A stretch of 64,000 nt of DNA, taken from the NCBI RefSeq assembly GCF_026210795.1, contig NC_089439.1, positions 2,418,001 through 2,482,000 on the forward strand, in the 5' to 3' direction. Each line of letters begins with the position of its first letter. The stretch's first letter is position 1. The stretch comes from Rhizophagus irregularis. Taxonomy: Eukaryota > Glomeromycota > Glomeromycetes > Glomerales > Glomeraceae. Under the pieces are notes generated by a model. That model was not told the origin of the DNA, did not search any database, and saw only the letters and a list, made by a program, of their open reading frames with translations. Below are positions 23,226 through 35,470 of the stretch, in pieces. Made by a program: the position numbers and the translations under genes.

Positions 23226-23400
23226 TCTCTGTGAAAAATTTTATCCGTAATTTCTGTAAAAACTCCGTGAAAACTCCGTGAATATGGCACATTTAGGGAA
23301 AAATAACTAAAAATCTAAGCAACTTAGATAATTTCCATGTTTTGAGGCTATAAATTCCGTGAATATGACAGTAATAATCTAAAAATAAAACACGTTCAGA
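23226..23400. repeat. ACTCCGTGAA repeat, related to 17.56 kb
   Basis: GAAAAATTTTATCCGTAATTTCTGTAAAAACTCCGTG matches 17.57-17.62 kb over about 35 bases with few differences. AACTCCGTGAA is then tandemly repeated, and TTCCGTGAATATG recurs near 23355. Confidence 0.6.
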
Positions 23401-23612
23401 ATATTAGGGGCGGCGTAGATCATTTTAAATCAAAATTTATTTTCGCGGAGTTATTTAACTTAAAAACCGAAAAAATTGAAAAAATCACAAAAAAAATCAA
23501 TAATTGCTTAAAATTAGGTAGTTTTTGCAGATTTTGAAGACATTAAATCAATTATAAAAAAAAAATCCGTATTTTTTCAATTAATTTTTTTTTAAAGAAT
23601 ATATTTTTATTA

Positions 23613-23898
23613 GGGTATAAAATTTAAACGCACCTGCGTTTGAACGCACCCCATGGTATAAGTCAAAAATGAAGTTTTAAACCCCTTTTGCCATAATAAG
23701 TAAAGTTGTAGAGGAGGCAAAAATACGCATATAACGTGAGTTTATTTATAGGTGTATAAGGTATAAATTGCGTTTATTCAAAAAAATCAGAAATTCGCCG
23801 GTATCACGTGATAAAATGATCAGCATTTTTATTATATAAAAATTTCCAAAAAAGGGGGGTGCGTTCAAAACGCAGGTGCGTTCAAAATTTAATCCCTT
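23613..23898. repeat. MITE with AACGCACCTGCGTT terminal repeats
   Basis: The left end AGGGTATAAAATTTAAACGC...GAACGCACCCC (23613-23652) is the near-exact complement of the right end GGGGTGCGTTC...TTTAATCCCT (23855-23896). The interior carries the palindrome TATCACGTGATA at about 23801. No coding capacity. Confidence 0.75.
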
Positions 23899-23932
23899 TT
23901 TATATATATGATATATATGTAAAGAGTGAATT

Positions 23933-24080
23933 TATTTACCGCACCCTGCGTTACAAAGCATCCTTCCTTTTTTGTAAATTATTTATGTCAATCTTTAGTT
24001 TATACGCCGCACCCCCCCTAAAATGGCAAATGATAAACATAAAAATATATATAAATTTGTAACGCAGGGTGCGGTAAATA
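23933..24080. repeat. MITE with ACCGCACCCTGCGTTAC terminal repeats
   Basis: TATTTACCGCACCCTGCGTTAC (23933-23954) is exactly complementary to 24059-24080. The element lies only about 35 bases from the previous MITE and shares the GCACC/GGTGC theme, suggesting related ends. Confidence 0.75.
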
Positions 24081-25952
24081 CATTATTTCTATATGTAAAA
24101 GTATGTAAATATAAAATTTGAGGCTTCTAGCCGGTACTTTTATAAGGCAAAAAAAAAATTGGATATATATACTATATATCGCAAATTTATTCAAAATATT
24201 GCCAAATTTTGACTAATTGGCAATGTTTAGGAATTGTTTGTAAAATTTTAAGTTTTATAGTATTAATATTAAAATTTTCATTAAAACTGATCGACTTATC
24301 TATTGTTCAATTTATAGATGGATTTGTAAAATTTTGAGTTCTATTAGAATCATATTAAACTTGAATAAAAAGGAGCAGAAAAATGAATAAAAAAAAATCA
24401 GTTAAATTAAGTTAAAAACTTATACCTGTTTCAACTGCTACGATACGTCCCCTATGTTGATTTTACGGTCTATCGGTTGCTTATGTAATGTCAAAATTTA
24501 AATCTGGTAGCATAAAATATTCAATACCACGCATGTCTTCTCAACAATCAAATTCAGTGAAGAATTTTTCTTTTAGGCGATGATCCAACATGCTCAACAT
24601 TTACTTTTCTACTTCAATTAACATGGTTCATTGTACTTCTATCCAGAATGTCATTAAATTCATCGGTCGATGGTGTTTAAAACAAATGCAAAACATATGG
24701 GCCGATTTGGCTCACATCATTAATAAGTTTAGGTGATAAATATGAGTTTTGATCGACATACCAATTAACAAAATAGTGATAATAGTGATAATTTTGAAGT
24801 AATGCATGATGACGTTTATTTTTATTTCGCATTTAAGCCAATTGCCAAAGTCTTCGCACGCTTTCAAAACTTGATTTCGCAAAGTTAAAACCTGTCGGGA
24901 ATTGGTTTGGAATTGGTTTTTTTTGGAAGGATATCCTTTTTTGGAAATGGTAAGTGAAATAGTATAATTATTTAATTTAAATATTAGAAAGGTTATTCGG
25001 CGAAATGACAAAAATAACTCTTGTTTAAGTTAGAAAAAAAAAGAAAATAATATATTTCCTATATATTTTGTTAGTAGCATTGAAAAATTTTGAAAAAATT
25101 TTTTTTATTATCGTAATTTTAATTCTTATTTATTTTATTACAGGTTCAATAGGACGTTTTGTACCGTTCTATTTACTGTCATGATGAGATTATGTACCGT
25201 ATCTTTAAATAGTTATAGCTATAGATAAACATGCTGAATTTAGACAATTTTAGTATTATTAGAAAGAGTCTTATTTTTTCTCTTAGAGTATTAAAAATTA
25301 TTTAAATTGGATCATAGGAGACTTGGATAATAATTTTTGAACGTATTATAATATTTGTTTATAGTTTTCGTGATTTCTCAGTCTTTTGTAATTCATTTTA
25401 AACAATTTTACTTTGTAAAAATAGATATAATGTTTGTTTTTAAGTGGATATAAAATAATTCCTATTTATTATAAAGTTGCGTGATTAAAATTATAAAATT
25501 TTCTTTTTGAATTCTTTTAACGCAGAGATTTTTTTGAATTTTCGTATTTTTTGATCGCCACGTGATGATAAATGTGACAATGATCGACAGCCCACAGGTG
25601 ACATAATTGAAGTGAGACAAATCGGGCCATATGAGCGGGAGTGCGGGACAGGCTAAATTTGTTATTCGGCTTATTAATCTTTGAATTCTATTTAATAAAT
25701 ACTGTTGCTGTAATAAAGTTATTAAATTAATTACGCGTTCTAATTTAAATGCATAGATAAACTAAATCATTCAAACTACTTGCACGCATTCTTAAATTAA
25801 CTTAGTGAATTCTCTCTCTAAATAATCATGCTACTTACATTTTTTTAAATAAATCAATAAAAAAAATTGAATTCAACTATTAGACAAAGTCGAATAGTAG
25901 ATCATTACTAATATAGGTCGAATATTATATACTACTAGTTTACTTGATAGAC
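24081..25952. other. Gene-free stretch
   Basis: No supported gene. The 99-codon minus frame at 24712-25011 is AT-driven, with no domain I recognise. Confidence 0.5.
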
Positions 25953-26345
25953 ATTTATAGTCGGCCCCTTTTTATAGCGAATTTTGATATGACGAATTTC
26001 ACAATACAACGAATCTTCAGTGTTTAGTACTTCAGTATGGTTCTGATTTTAACATAAAAAAATTTAATTATACCGAATATTAAATAGTTATTGAATGAGG
26101 AAATAGGGATAAGAAAATAGAGATATCGGTTGAAGACCGATATCCCCCATTTATTAACTGAGTTATAGTTCGGTCATTAGGAATACTGCGATGACTATTA
26201 TTATCTGATTTCAATATTAGATCTCATAAAAATATCGGTCCGCATATTCCGACATATGGTACACCGATTAACGAAGTAAATTATAAAATAACTCTTTTTA
26301 TAGTGAATTTTCTTTAAAACGAATTATTTTTTAATGTAGAGAAGA
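25953..26345. repeat. pogo/mariner-type remnant
   Basis: The start AGTCGGCCCCTTTTTATAGCGAA and a second, similar line CTCTTTTTATAGTGAATTT at about 26291 resemble mariner/pogo ends. A perfect inverted pair ATATCGGTTGAAGACCGATAT lies at about 26123. The inner sequence is not coding. Confidence 0.4.
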
Positions 26346-26433
26346 TTTTACAGATAAATTATATTATAAAGGACAATTTGATGTTAGTTTTCATGAAATT
26401 TTTCCAAATAAGCAGATAGTATTCCGAAAGGGT

Positions 26434-26551
26434 CGCCCTCACCATAAAAAAATTCTGAAAAAAACTCCAATAAATGAAATAAATGATTTTTCTAGTTTTC
26501 ATTCCGAAGAAACTCAGGTACGTGATCATTTTCTGAAAAATTTATTATAGG
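26434..26551. repeat. Dispersed repeat, GATCATTTTTCTAGTTTT family, copy 2
   Basis: Nearly the same text as 22.65-22.73 kb, with a longer left side (ACCATAAAAAAATTCTG) and ending TTTATTATAGGG, the terminal word of the CCCTATAAAAA MITEs. Confidence 0.7.
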
Positions 26552-26760
26552 GTCCGACCAGACTTATCGAGTCGGGTTATACCTTTACTTTGACCCGGCG
26601 ACCCGAATCCTTTTATTATATTTTTAACTAAAAATTTAAATTTTTTTATATTAAATACATCTTGACGGGTCGAACCCGAGTCAGACTATAATCGGGTCAA
26701 GTCGAACCCGGGTTATTACTTTTACGCTCGGGTCGAGTTCGAATACGACTCTTTCGGAAC
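26552..26760. repeat. GGGTCGAACCCG repeat cluster
   Basis: Words GACCCGGCGACCCG, GACGGGTCGAACCCGAG and GTCGAACCCGGGTTA recur in both orientations in locally GC-richer DNA, comparable with the interiors of the 14.3 and 29.1 kb elements. Confidence 0.5.
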
Positions 26761-27299
26761 ACTGTAAGCAGATGAACGACTTCATGCATGTTTCGCGATC
26801 ACTTTGTAATCACTAAAGCAGATAGTAAAAAGTCTAAATGAACCGAATATAAAATAAAGTTAATTTCAAAGAAACATATCTATGTAGTAAACCCTGCCTT
26901 TATAACTTTGTGCAATTGCACATAAATATTATACTCTTTATTGATGATTATTTCTCTTCATCTTGAACCATACAATCATTACAATCGTCTGAAAAAAATG
27001 ATGATTTAATTAATTTATAATATAATACTGCTCTTATATCGTTAAGTAATAAACATACCATAATTATCGCTCGTCATTATTTTACCCGTAACAATTAGTA
27101 CACTACTTGATGATATTACACTACTTGATGATAATTTCCTGCTCACATCATGATGAGCTTCTGGAAGACGTGTAGTTTTCGGTTCATGTTCTAAAAATTT
27201 ATAAAAATAATCGGCAAAATAATAAGTAAAAAATCGATTTTGCAATAAAAAAAATTACACAATACACTATTACCAGGTACAGGTAATCTTTTTTCATTA

Positions 27300-28860
27300 T
27301 CTTTAAATCAACCTTAATTTTTTTGCGGTTGGCCTTTTTTCAGGATCATTATCCCAACATCTTTTCATTAATTCTTCTTCTGGCATAGTTCCTTCTTTAA
27401 TTTCTAGTCTCTTACCCTCGCAAATATCAGGAATATCATAAAATATTGGAACTCCTGATGCCAACTCCCACATAATGATGCCAAAAGCATATATATCAGC
27501 AGCTTTTGTATATGGTTTACTTCTTAACACTTCTGGTACCACATAAGGCATGACTCCACTTTCATTTTCTGTATTAGATTGATTTATCGGCCTACATAGC
27601 CCAAAATCACAAATTGTTGCACCTCCATAGGGAACATATAGTATATTTTTACCATGAAAATCTCCATGGACAAAACCTAATTTATGAATTCCTTCAAGTT
27701 GTATTGTAATATGGTATAAAAACTAAACTTATCATTTGGATTAGATTTTATTTTTGGTAAATTATCTTTTAAGCTGTCTGATGGAAAATATAACATTACA
27801 ACCATATATTCTTTTGTAACTGGATCCTGTGTTATTCCATGTATTGGAACAAGATGACTGCCGTTTGATGTTACTTTATTTGACATTTTAAATGTAATTT
27901 CCACTGTATTTTATTAAAAAAAGTTAGTCATTGTGTGAAATGTGAATAAGTTATATTTAATAATCGCTTACCTCATTAAAAAATTTTAAAATTCTCATCA
28001 TTTTGTGATAATAAGCTTTTAATTACTATTACTTTTCACTACTTTCAAGAGGATTTTTAATTTTAGAGTCATTATTTGCATCTTCATAATGTTATTCATT
28101 AAGTTCATGAGTTACACGTTTCCAATCTTGTTTTTCATAATCCCAATGACTTATAAGTCCATCTAACCAAACTCCTTTATAAACTATACCGAAACCACCT
28201 ACTGTAATTTTTTTAATATTTCTTAATTTTGTATAAGAAATCCATTCAAGTAACTCATATATTCCTTGGTTCTAATTGCGAATCTTGAATAAAATTGTCA
28301 ATATGTTCATTTCCATTAGTCCAATTACCAAAATTTTCTTGAAATCTTTTGGAGTTACATTCTTTGCACCAATTTCTATCTGTATTTGGTTGATTACATT
28401 TGGGACACTAGCCATAAGCTTGATTAAGTACTGATTCTCCATAATAATCAACATCAATATCGGATCGTTCATAATACTCCTCAAAAGTAGATTCTTTAGC
28501 AGCATCAAAGTCTTCAATAGCTAATTTATCTAAAAGTCCCAGTAATGATGATATAGCATTAACAGCTTTATCCGCTTCGATCACGGCTAAAATCTTTTCT
28601 TTAAAACGTTTCTCAAATGGATAATCATCTATTTCATTATCATCTTCAGTAATCATTTTTTTGAGACGTTCCAGTAACGATAAATCATTTTAGCAGCTTT
28701 ATCCTCTTCACTTTCAGTAATCAGTTTTTTAAAAATTCTAAGTAATAGTGTGTCAGTAGTCATTTCTTCGGAAGATTCTAATGATGGCGAATCATTAATT
28801 TCATTAGTAGCTTTATCCTCTTCAATAGACTTTTTTTTTTTGAAAAGTTCCAATAATGGA
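27300..28860 (-). pseudogene. Broken protein kinase, TKL-like, Glomeromycotina-expanded type
   Basis: The minus strand spells a recognisable kinase in pieces: an acidic N-terminal region (28856-28411), a CPKCNQPNT...CKEC zinc-ribbon-like motif, the line GNWTNGNEHIDNFIQ, a glycine loop GGFGIVYK (about 28190), the hinge region GITQDPVTKEYMVVM, catalytic HGDFHGKN (about 27660), DFG at 27608-27600, the APE-like VPEVL, and the C-lobe DIYAFGIIMWELASG through RCWDNDPEKRPT. Such kinases phosphorylate Ser/Thr/Tyr and number in the hundreds in Rhizophagus. Lesions: a TAG directly before CPKC (28410-28408), a frameshift between FIQDSQL and the ELLEW segment, a TAA at 28094-28092 before the glycine-loop lobe is complete, further stops near 28025, and a one-base loss in a T run at about 27720 just before the catalytic loop. 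A serine-rich frame at 27245-27042 could be the old C-terminal tail. Single homopolymer shifts could be sequencing error, but the number of lesions argues for a true pseudogene. Confidence 0.85.
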
Positions 28861-29053
28861 AAAAAAAGTTTAATTCTGCAATTAAAGTTTAATAAAATTT
28901 TGCGTTAAACAATTTTATATAGTTTCTACGATTTTTCCCAATTTAGGATTTGGTGAATGTCAGCTGGCCCAAATAAAATGTTATTTATGGACCATCCTTA
29001 ACCTGATCCACCGGTCCAGAATCCAGATGCTTATCTTGGGACTGGTCAAATTT
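28861..29053. other. Spacer between kinase remnant and hAT element
   Basis: Short AT-rich region followed by CCACCGGTCC near 29010. No gene. Confidence 0.4.
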
Positions 29054-29694
29054 GATTGGACTAGAGCTGCGACCCGTCAGAATTTCTGTATCCGGATCAT
29101 ACTCAAATCAAAAAATGTGTTACCCGACTCCAAAACGGGTATTACCCATTTATACCCGTTTATCTTTTTTGTTAGATATGACCCGAGTATACCCGGGTAT
29201 TACCGGATAAAAACCTGGTTTTTTCTCAATAAATCTATAAATTAAGAAAATTATCAAATATATAAACAAAATAAAGAAATCTTTTACGATAAGCATTGCT
29301 AAAACTCACCAGTGGTAAACATTTAATTCTAGCCGAAAATTACAATTTTAGCCAGAATTAATAAAATGGGACAAAAGTTATTTTTTGTGGTAACTTTCTC
29401 GTTCAAATATTAAAACTTGTAACCGTACTTATTAGTGACGATCACCCAAGTAATTTATAAACATTAATTCTGGCCGGCATTAAAATTCTGGCCTGAGTTA
29501 ACATCTCAATTCTGGCAAAATTTATGGGACAATTACCCGACGGGTATATATATGTCAACATAAAACGGATACAAAATGGGTATTACCCGTTTTTACCCGT
29601 TTGCTATTCCATAACCCGGATACATCATAGACACTCGAGTATACCCGGATTGTGTCCGGGTAAATGGGTAACGGGTCGCAGCTCTAGATTGGAC
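29054..29694. mobile_element. Non-autonomous hAT element with 8-bp target duplication
   Basis: The element is 29062-29686 (625 bp). Its 16-bp inverted ends TAGAGCTGCGACCCGT are exact, fit the hAT consensus (C/T)A(A/G)NG, and are flanked by the perfect 8-bp repeat GATTGGAC (29054-29061 and 29687-29694). The interior is built from ATACCCGGGTAT-like palindromes and three AATTCTGGCC-type words, with no transposase frame. Perfect target duplications suggest a relatively young insertion. Confidence 0.85.
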
Positions 29695-32600
29695 AACCTA
29701 TTTTGATGTATCGATTGTATCGTGGATTATTTTTCAGATTACCGCATGCATTTTTCCTTCCCTCTTTCGTAATACTCATGTTTTCATATTTCATATTTTA
29801 TTTTTATTAAAAAAAATAATATTTTTAGTTATATCATAATTGAATAATAATATTGCTAATATTGCTATTTTTTATCATGGAGCTATGACATTTTCACAAC
29901 TATATTAACTCTGTTGACATAATTTTTATATTGGAACACTCTTGGAACTGACTTTTTAAAATATAAATAAAGTTATAAAGAGTACAAAATTTTATTTACA
30001 ATATATTCTAATATATAATATTACTATTTGTGTATAAAATACGAATATTCAAACATAAAGTTTGCTGGCTAATAGATGACAAATTGTTATTTGTTTTGCT
30101 CAAAAAATTTACTTTGAGGAGTTGAATTTTGTTTTCTTCACTCCTTTTTTTAAAAAATAACATCGCAAAATTTTTTTCTCTGACATATAGTTATACGAAA
30201 CAATTTCCATCCAATCATCTAGACTATGATAGTCATTGTAAATATTGAAGCACGTTACCAACAATTCATCAAATAAGTTGAGTGCATATAGTATTTAAAA
30301 TATTTCAACGTAATTTAATAGATACTGATTAAAGCTATAATATGACGTTGAGATTAACCTGTTTGGTTATCTAAATCAAAAGTTATAAATTCTTTTATAT
30401 ATAATTTTCAGATTTGAGACATACTATAATTCTGGTCAGTCATTATAATTTTGGCTGGAATATAAGCTTAATTCTAGTCAATATCAAAAAAAAGTCTTTA
30501 AAATAAAAATCTTAATTCTAATAATTTCAGCCAGAATTACAAAGTATTAATCACATGATATATTCCTGTCCAATAAAAAGTCGATATTAATTCAATCACG
30601 TGAATTTTAAATTTTATAATTTGAAACATATTGATGTCTCCCACTATAAAATATATTTTGTGACACATTTTATACATGAATTGCTCATATAAGACGATAG
30701 AGTATTAATAATAACTATTGTTGATCATGAAATTCCTATATTTACTGTATTATACCAAAATCTCCCATTATACCGAATAACATTAACGAATTTTCTCATA
30801 ACGAAGGCTGGACACCTACTTCATTATATTGAGGGCCAACTGTATAATGAATAACTTCTGATTTCATTACTATTTAATGAGACACTGAGGCGAGTATCGA
30901 TCAGACTTTATAATATATATATATATATATATAAATTTAAATAATATCCCTTAAAATAAAAAATTACGTTTTCTGGAGGCTATGTGAACGACCGACGACG
31001 GAGGGTCGAATCGTACAAATTATACATTTTACTAACGTAAGTTATTATATTTTTGATAGGAATTTAATTTGTCTTCGATAAAGAATATTTCATTTACTAA
31101 TTGTTCAATTCACACTTATCATTAAATTATTTTTCTGATTCTTTTATAGAATTGGGTATGGTTTATGATAGCATAAGCATATATATACTATTGGTCGATA
31201 CATTTTTAACGTTACTACTAATTATCTTTGCATTATCGTGCAACATTTTACAATAGAAACAAGCGGAAGGGATTCAAATTAAGTATTTTTATGCTATAAA
31301 GCAATTATTTATTTCAAAGTAAATTTCCGGAATTTGTTCTTACCAGATATCGAATACTTTCACGTCCTTCTGGAAATACAGTAATCTGAACACTGGACAT
31401 CCTGTTGTTAATGCTAATGGAATAATAAGAATATACAATTTGTGTCTTTATGATAATATATCAAGTGATTATTTATTTAATAATAATATTATTTGAGCAG
31501 TACTAATTTTAAAGATAAGACTTACTTCAATAATAACGCGAAAAAAGGAAATTCTTTTAAGAAATTCATGAAATGAGCAAATGAAAGGCCAAAAAGTATT
31601 GAAAAGAGGCAAACTGAAATCAGTAAGCAACATAAGTAAAGTATAACGACTAGAATCAATAAAATCCTTTTCAAGTGAAGATAAAAAGAATAATTATTTA
31701 CGACCTATGATATTTAATTGGGAGCATATGATGAAAAGGCATCTTGACTATTAATATCGGTTAAACTTTCGTAATTGTTGCATTATGCCATCTGATGATA
31801 TGATATTTGATAATGATAGTAAAATAACGGTTATAAATTTTGCAAAATTACTATCTATTGATAGCCAGTGTCATAAAATATTTATACTAATAAGATTGGC
31901 GCTTCTATTCTAATCCCGAGAAATAATCCGAATAATTGTCTTTTTCATGTAACACCTTTTTTTTCCAAGTAATTCACATTCGATAATAATAAAATAAACT
32001 TTCCGAAGACTTCTCAATAGTATCGATAGTTAAGGCTCTTAAAGCGATTTTCAAAAAAAAAGAGGCTAAAATATGATCGGCATAAAATTTTCACATTTTT
32101 ATATTAGTATATCGAAATAAATATAGTTAAAATCAACATTTGCCCCACTTGAAAAAAGTAATAGGCTTTTTAAAAAATTAATTTACCTAAATTAGTTTAT
32201 TTTTCGGAAATTACTTCAATTATTAACATATGATTTTGAGTGTTGCAATGTCATATGACATGTTTTTAAATTATTATTAATTTAGTATATAGCAATTATA
32301 GAATAAAAATAATCATTTAAGTCCTATTCACTCATTTATGAAATTTCATTGCAAAAAAAAAATTTTTTTTTGATTATAATATTCCATTTTATGTGAGATA
32401 CATGTCACAATATAATTTAATAATCACATTTCTTTTACGTGAAAATTATGATCTCTATTATATTTCACATAAAAATCCAAGAAAATCAAAGACATAATTG
32501 TTTCTTTAAAATTATATTAATATAAAATTAAATAATTAAACAAAGAAAAAGTAATCATGATACAATTATTAATGGTCAAAATTTTTCATAAAATTTGAAA

Positions 32601-35470
32601 TTTAGGATTGATTTAACTCATTGGATGTGGGTATACCGATCAGATCAAGAAATTGATTAACAGGGAGAATTTAAAATTCTCTGCTGAGAACTTATAAGCA
32701 ACATATGCAAAACGTTCAATATTCCAATTTGTCAACTTCGATCAATATATGTAACCTGCTCAGATATATTAGTACAAATCGATTTATAAACAGCGTTGAA
32801 TGTCGATCTCGATATTAGTAAGTGATTATGTAATTTCGAACTTCATCCAATAAAATTTTATAAAAATACAAAATTTGATCTTACTTGCGGGATAAATGTC
32901 AGATTACACAGACTAAGTAGATTATACGATAACATTATTTAAAAGTATGCATTTATTCTTAATAATTAATATCCTTTGAAATAACTGATACAAATTTTTA
33001 GCGTGACTGTGCGCGTAATTCGATTGGTTAGTAATTATTGTAACTAAACTTCAGCATGAAGCTTTGGGTCAAATTTATGTTTAGTATGAGTAACAGATAA
33101 ATCTCTTCTGCTTATTTATGAAATTTATCCTAATTATGCTATTTAAATATAGCATATTACATAATTTGAATTAAAAGAGCTCTAATTGTTTCAGAATTTG
33201 TAATTTAACCTCTAAATGTTTTTCCGGAATCATTTATAGGACTTGTTTATGGACAAAAAAGCTTTTTACATTTTAAATAAGACTTTCTATATTTTATATA
33301 AAATGGTTGGTAACACGAACATTTTTAGTGAATATTGAAATTTATTATAAATAAAGCCTCGAAAAAAACCCGTCAAACGGTATAATTTGATTATTCCTCT
33401 ATTTCAGGAATAAGAAATTATCAAAATAGAAGGAAACTTTCGTTATAATGAGTTCCGCAAAGAACAACATGCGGAACGTTGCGATCATGTAAATAATACC
33501 GCATTTCGTAAATTCTCGTACTACCGACCGAATCGTTCGAATAACTAACGTAAAAAATTCATTCAAAAATGATTTCTTTAACGAAAAAAGATTTCATGAT
33601 TATGATAATAATAATTTCGACTTTACCTTGATATTGCTATTTCAACATGAATTGAAATACAATATATATACTCGTTTTTTTTTATTATAAAGAGAAGAAA
33701 CATTTAGCCTTAAATAATTATAGGAATATTTTTTTTTTTCGTTACAGTAGTAGGATATCGACACATTATGATTATATTTATTTGATTTTTAAGATTTATT
33801 CCACAATTTTAAGATAGTAGTTAAGCATATAATTTGAAATCAATGATGTAAACACTAAACAATTTATAATCTAAATTTTTGTAATAAATCATATTTCAAC
33901 ATATTAACCAACTGAAAAGTGTTTACGTTCGGTATTTTTTTTTTTTTTCGCAAAAGTTAAAATATTATTATTGAAAGACACTTAATCATTTATAATAGGA
34001 GAAAAGGTCTAAATATGGTAATTTTTTTATTTGGAAACATTATTAATGGATTTCAAATAGTATGTCTGTTCATGAACTCCTGAATAGTACTAGTTTGTCC
34101 GGAGCTGAAGCGCTGGACTATCTCTGGTAGGTCATAAACAAATATCACAGGTAGTATCCCGGTACTTTTTAAAGTCGAATTTTGTGAAAATTGATTAATA
34201 TCCGGGTACTAAAGAAGTTTTAATCGTATTTTTTTTTTGATACAATTACATTATTTTCTCAATTTTTATTTTATTTGTCATTCTTAACTATTAATATTAT
34301 TGGATTTGTACCGACGGCTGTAATCTATTTACAATTATCTGGTATCGTGTGAGGAACAGTATTTCCGGGGATGTACTGTAGTATATTGGGTCATATGGAC
34401 ATTTTGAAATGACCCCTGAATGACCTTCGAATGAGTCATTTGAGGCCATATGAACACGTGACCAGTCTTTTGAGTCATTTGGACACTCGCTATTCAATTG
34501 TTCTTTGACAACGGTATTACATCTTTAAATCGTGATTTATACATAATTTTTTTTTTTGTGTTAGCGACTAGTATATGTTGCTTTTTCTACTTTGTTTATA
34601 AACGCGTAAATATTGTTTACATTATTAACAAATGGGCTCAGTTGACAATATTGATTAAACATTATCGATAATGCTTTAACTAGGAATCATACTATTTATT
34701 TATATTTTAAAATACAATATAACCATCAAGATTTTAACAAATGACCCAAAATTTGCAAAAAAGAAAATAAAAGAAAGACCTACGCAGTAATCGACAACCA
34801 ACTGAATTCCCTGACTGACACGTTGAATACAAAAAAAAAAGAAAGAGAAAAAACACATTCTATTAATGTAATCTCATTTAATGTGCAATAGCACGTTCAA
34901 TTTTTATATTAACATAAAAAACTAAAAAAAAGAAGTAATTATTAATTAATCCAATGCGATAAAAGTGTGTCGATCACATATTTATTGGCTTTGAATAGTT
35001 TGTGGCATGGCTTAGGTTCAGAGACACCCGAATTGTAAACATCCGAAATTGACCGGGACATTTTTTTTTTTAAATATCTTTGGCACACATGCACATATAT
35101 GTATATAGTAATGTCTTCCGTTAATGGGGATTTTTATATTAAATTTTCGTTTATATTGTATTAGAGGGTTAACTTACCATGAAAAATTGGTCAAGTCAAG
35201 TGGTAAAGCACTAGATTCAATGCACAGCTCTCATTGGATGAAATTTGTGAAACATGGAATATTGTTTATGGTATGGTAATTACATAAGCTGACATTTTTG
35301 TTTTATTGTTTTTTAGGACTTCTTCTTTCCTTTTATTGTTATTATTTTATATTATTTGTTTATTTCATAGTTATTTGTAAAATTATGAATAAAACTATTT
35401 TATTTTTTGTATGATTTTTTTTATATTATTATCGTGGGAAAATTTAAGTTCTATTAATAACAGTTAAATT
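29695..35470. other. Long gene-free stretch with transposon scraps
   Basis: No supported gene. Visible items: an inverted pair ATAATTCTGGTCAG / CAGCCAGAATTA at about 30427-30543; a pogo-type right end (TTCATTATATTGAGGGCCAACTGTA) ending near 30852; a (TA)n run near 30911-30935; a TCCGGAGC(T)GAAGCG word near 34098; a GTCATATGGACATTTTG foldback near 34388-34490; and long T runs. Confidence 0.5.

Noticed and set aside
24712-25011. 99-codon minus-strand ORF
   Set aside because: AT-rich composition, no domain and no homologue in the window.
35190-35265. tRNA- or SINE-like A-box (CAAGTGGTAAAGC)
   Set aside because: No convincing B-box, cloverleaf stems or poly-A end could be drawn.
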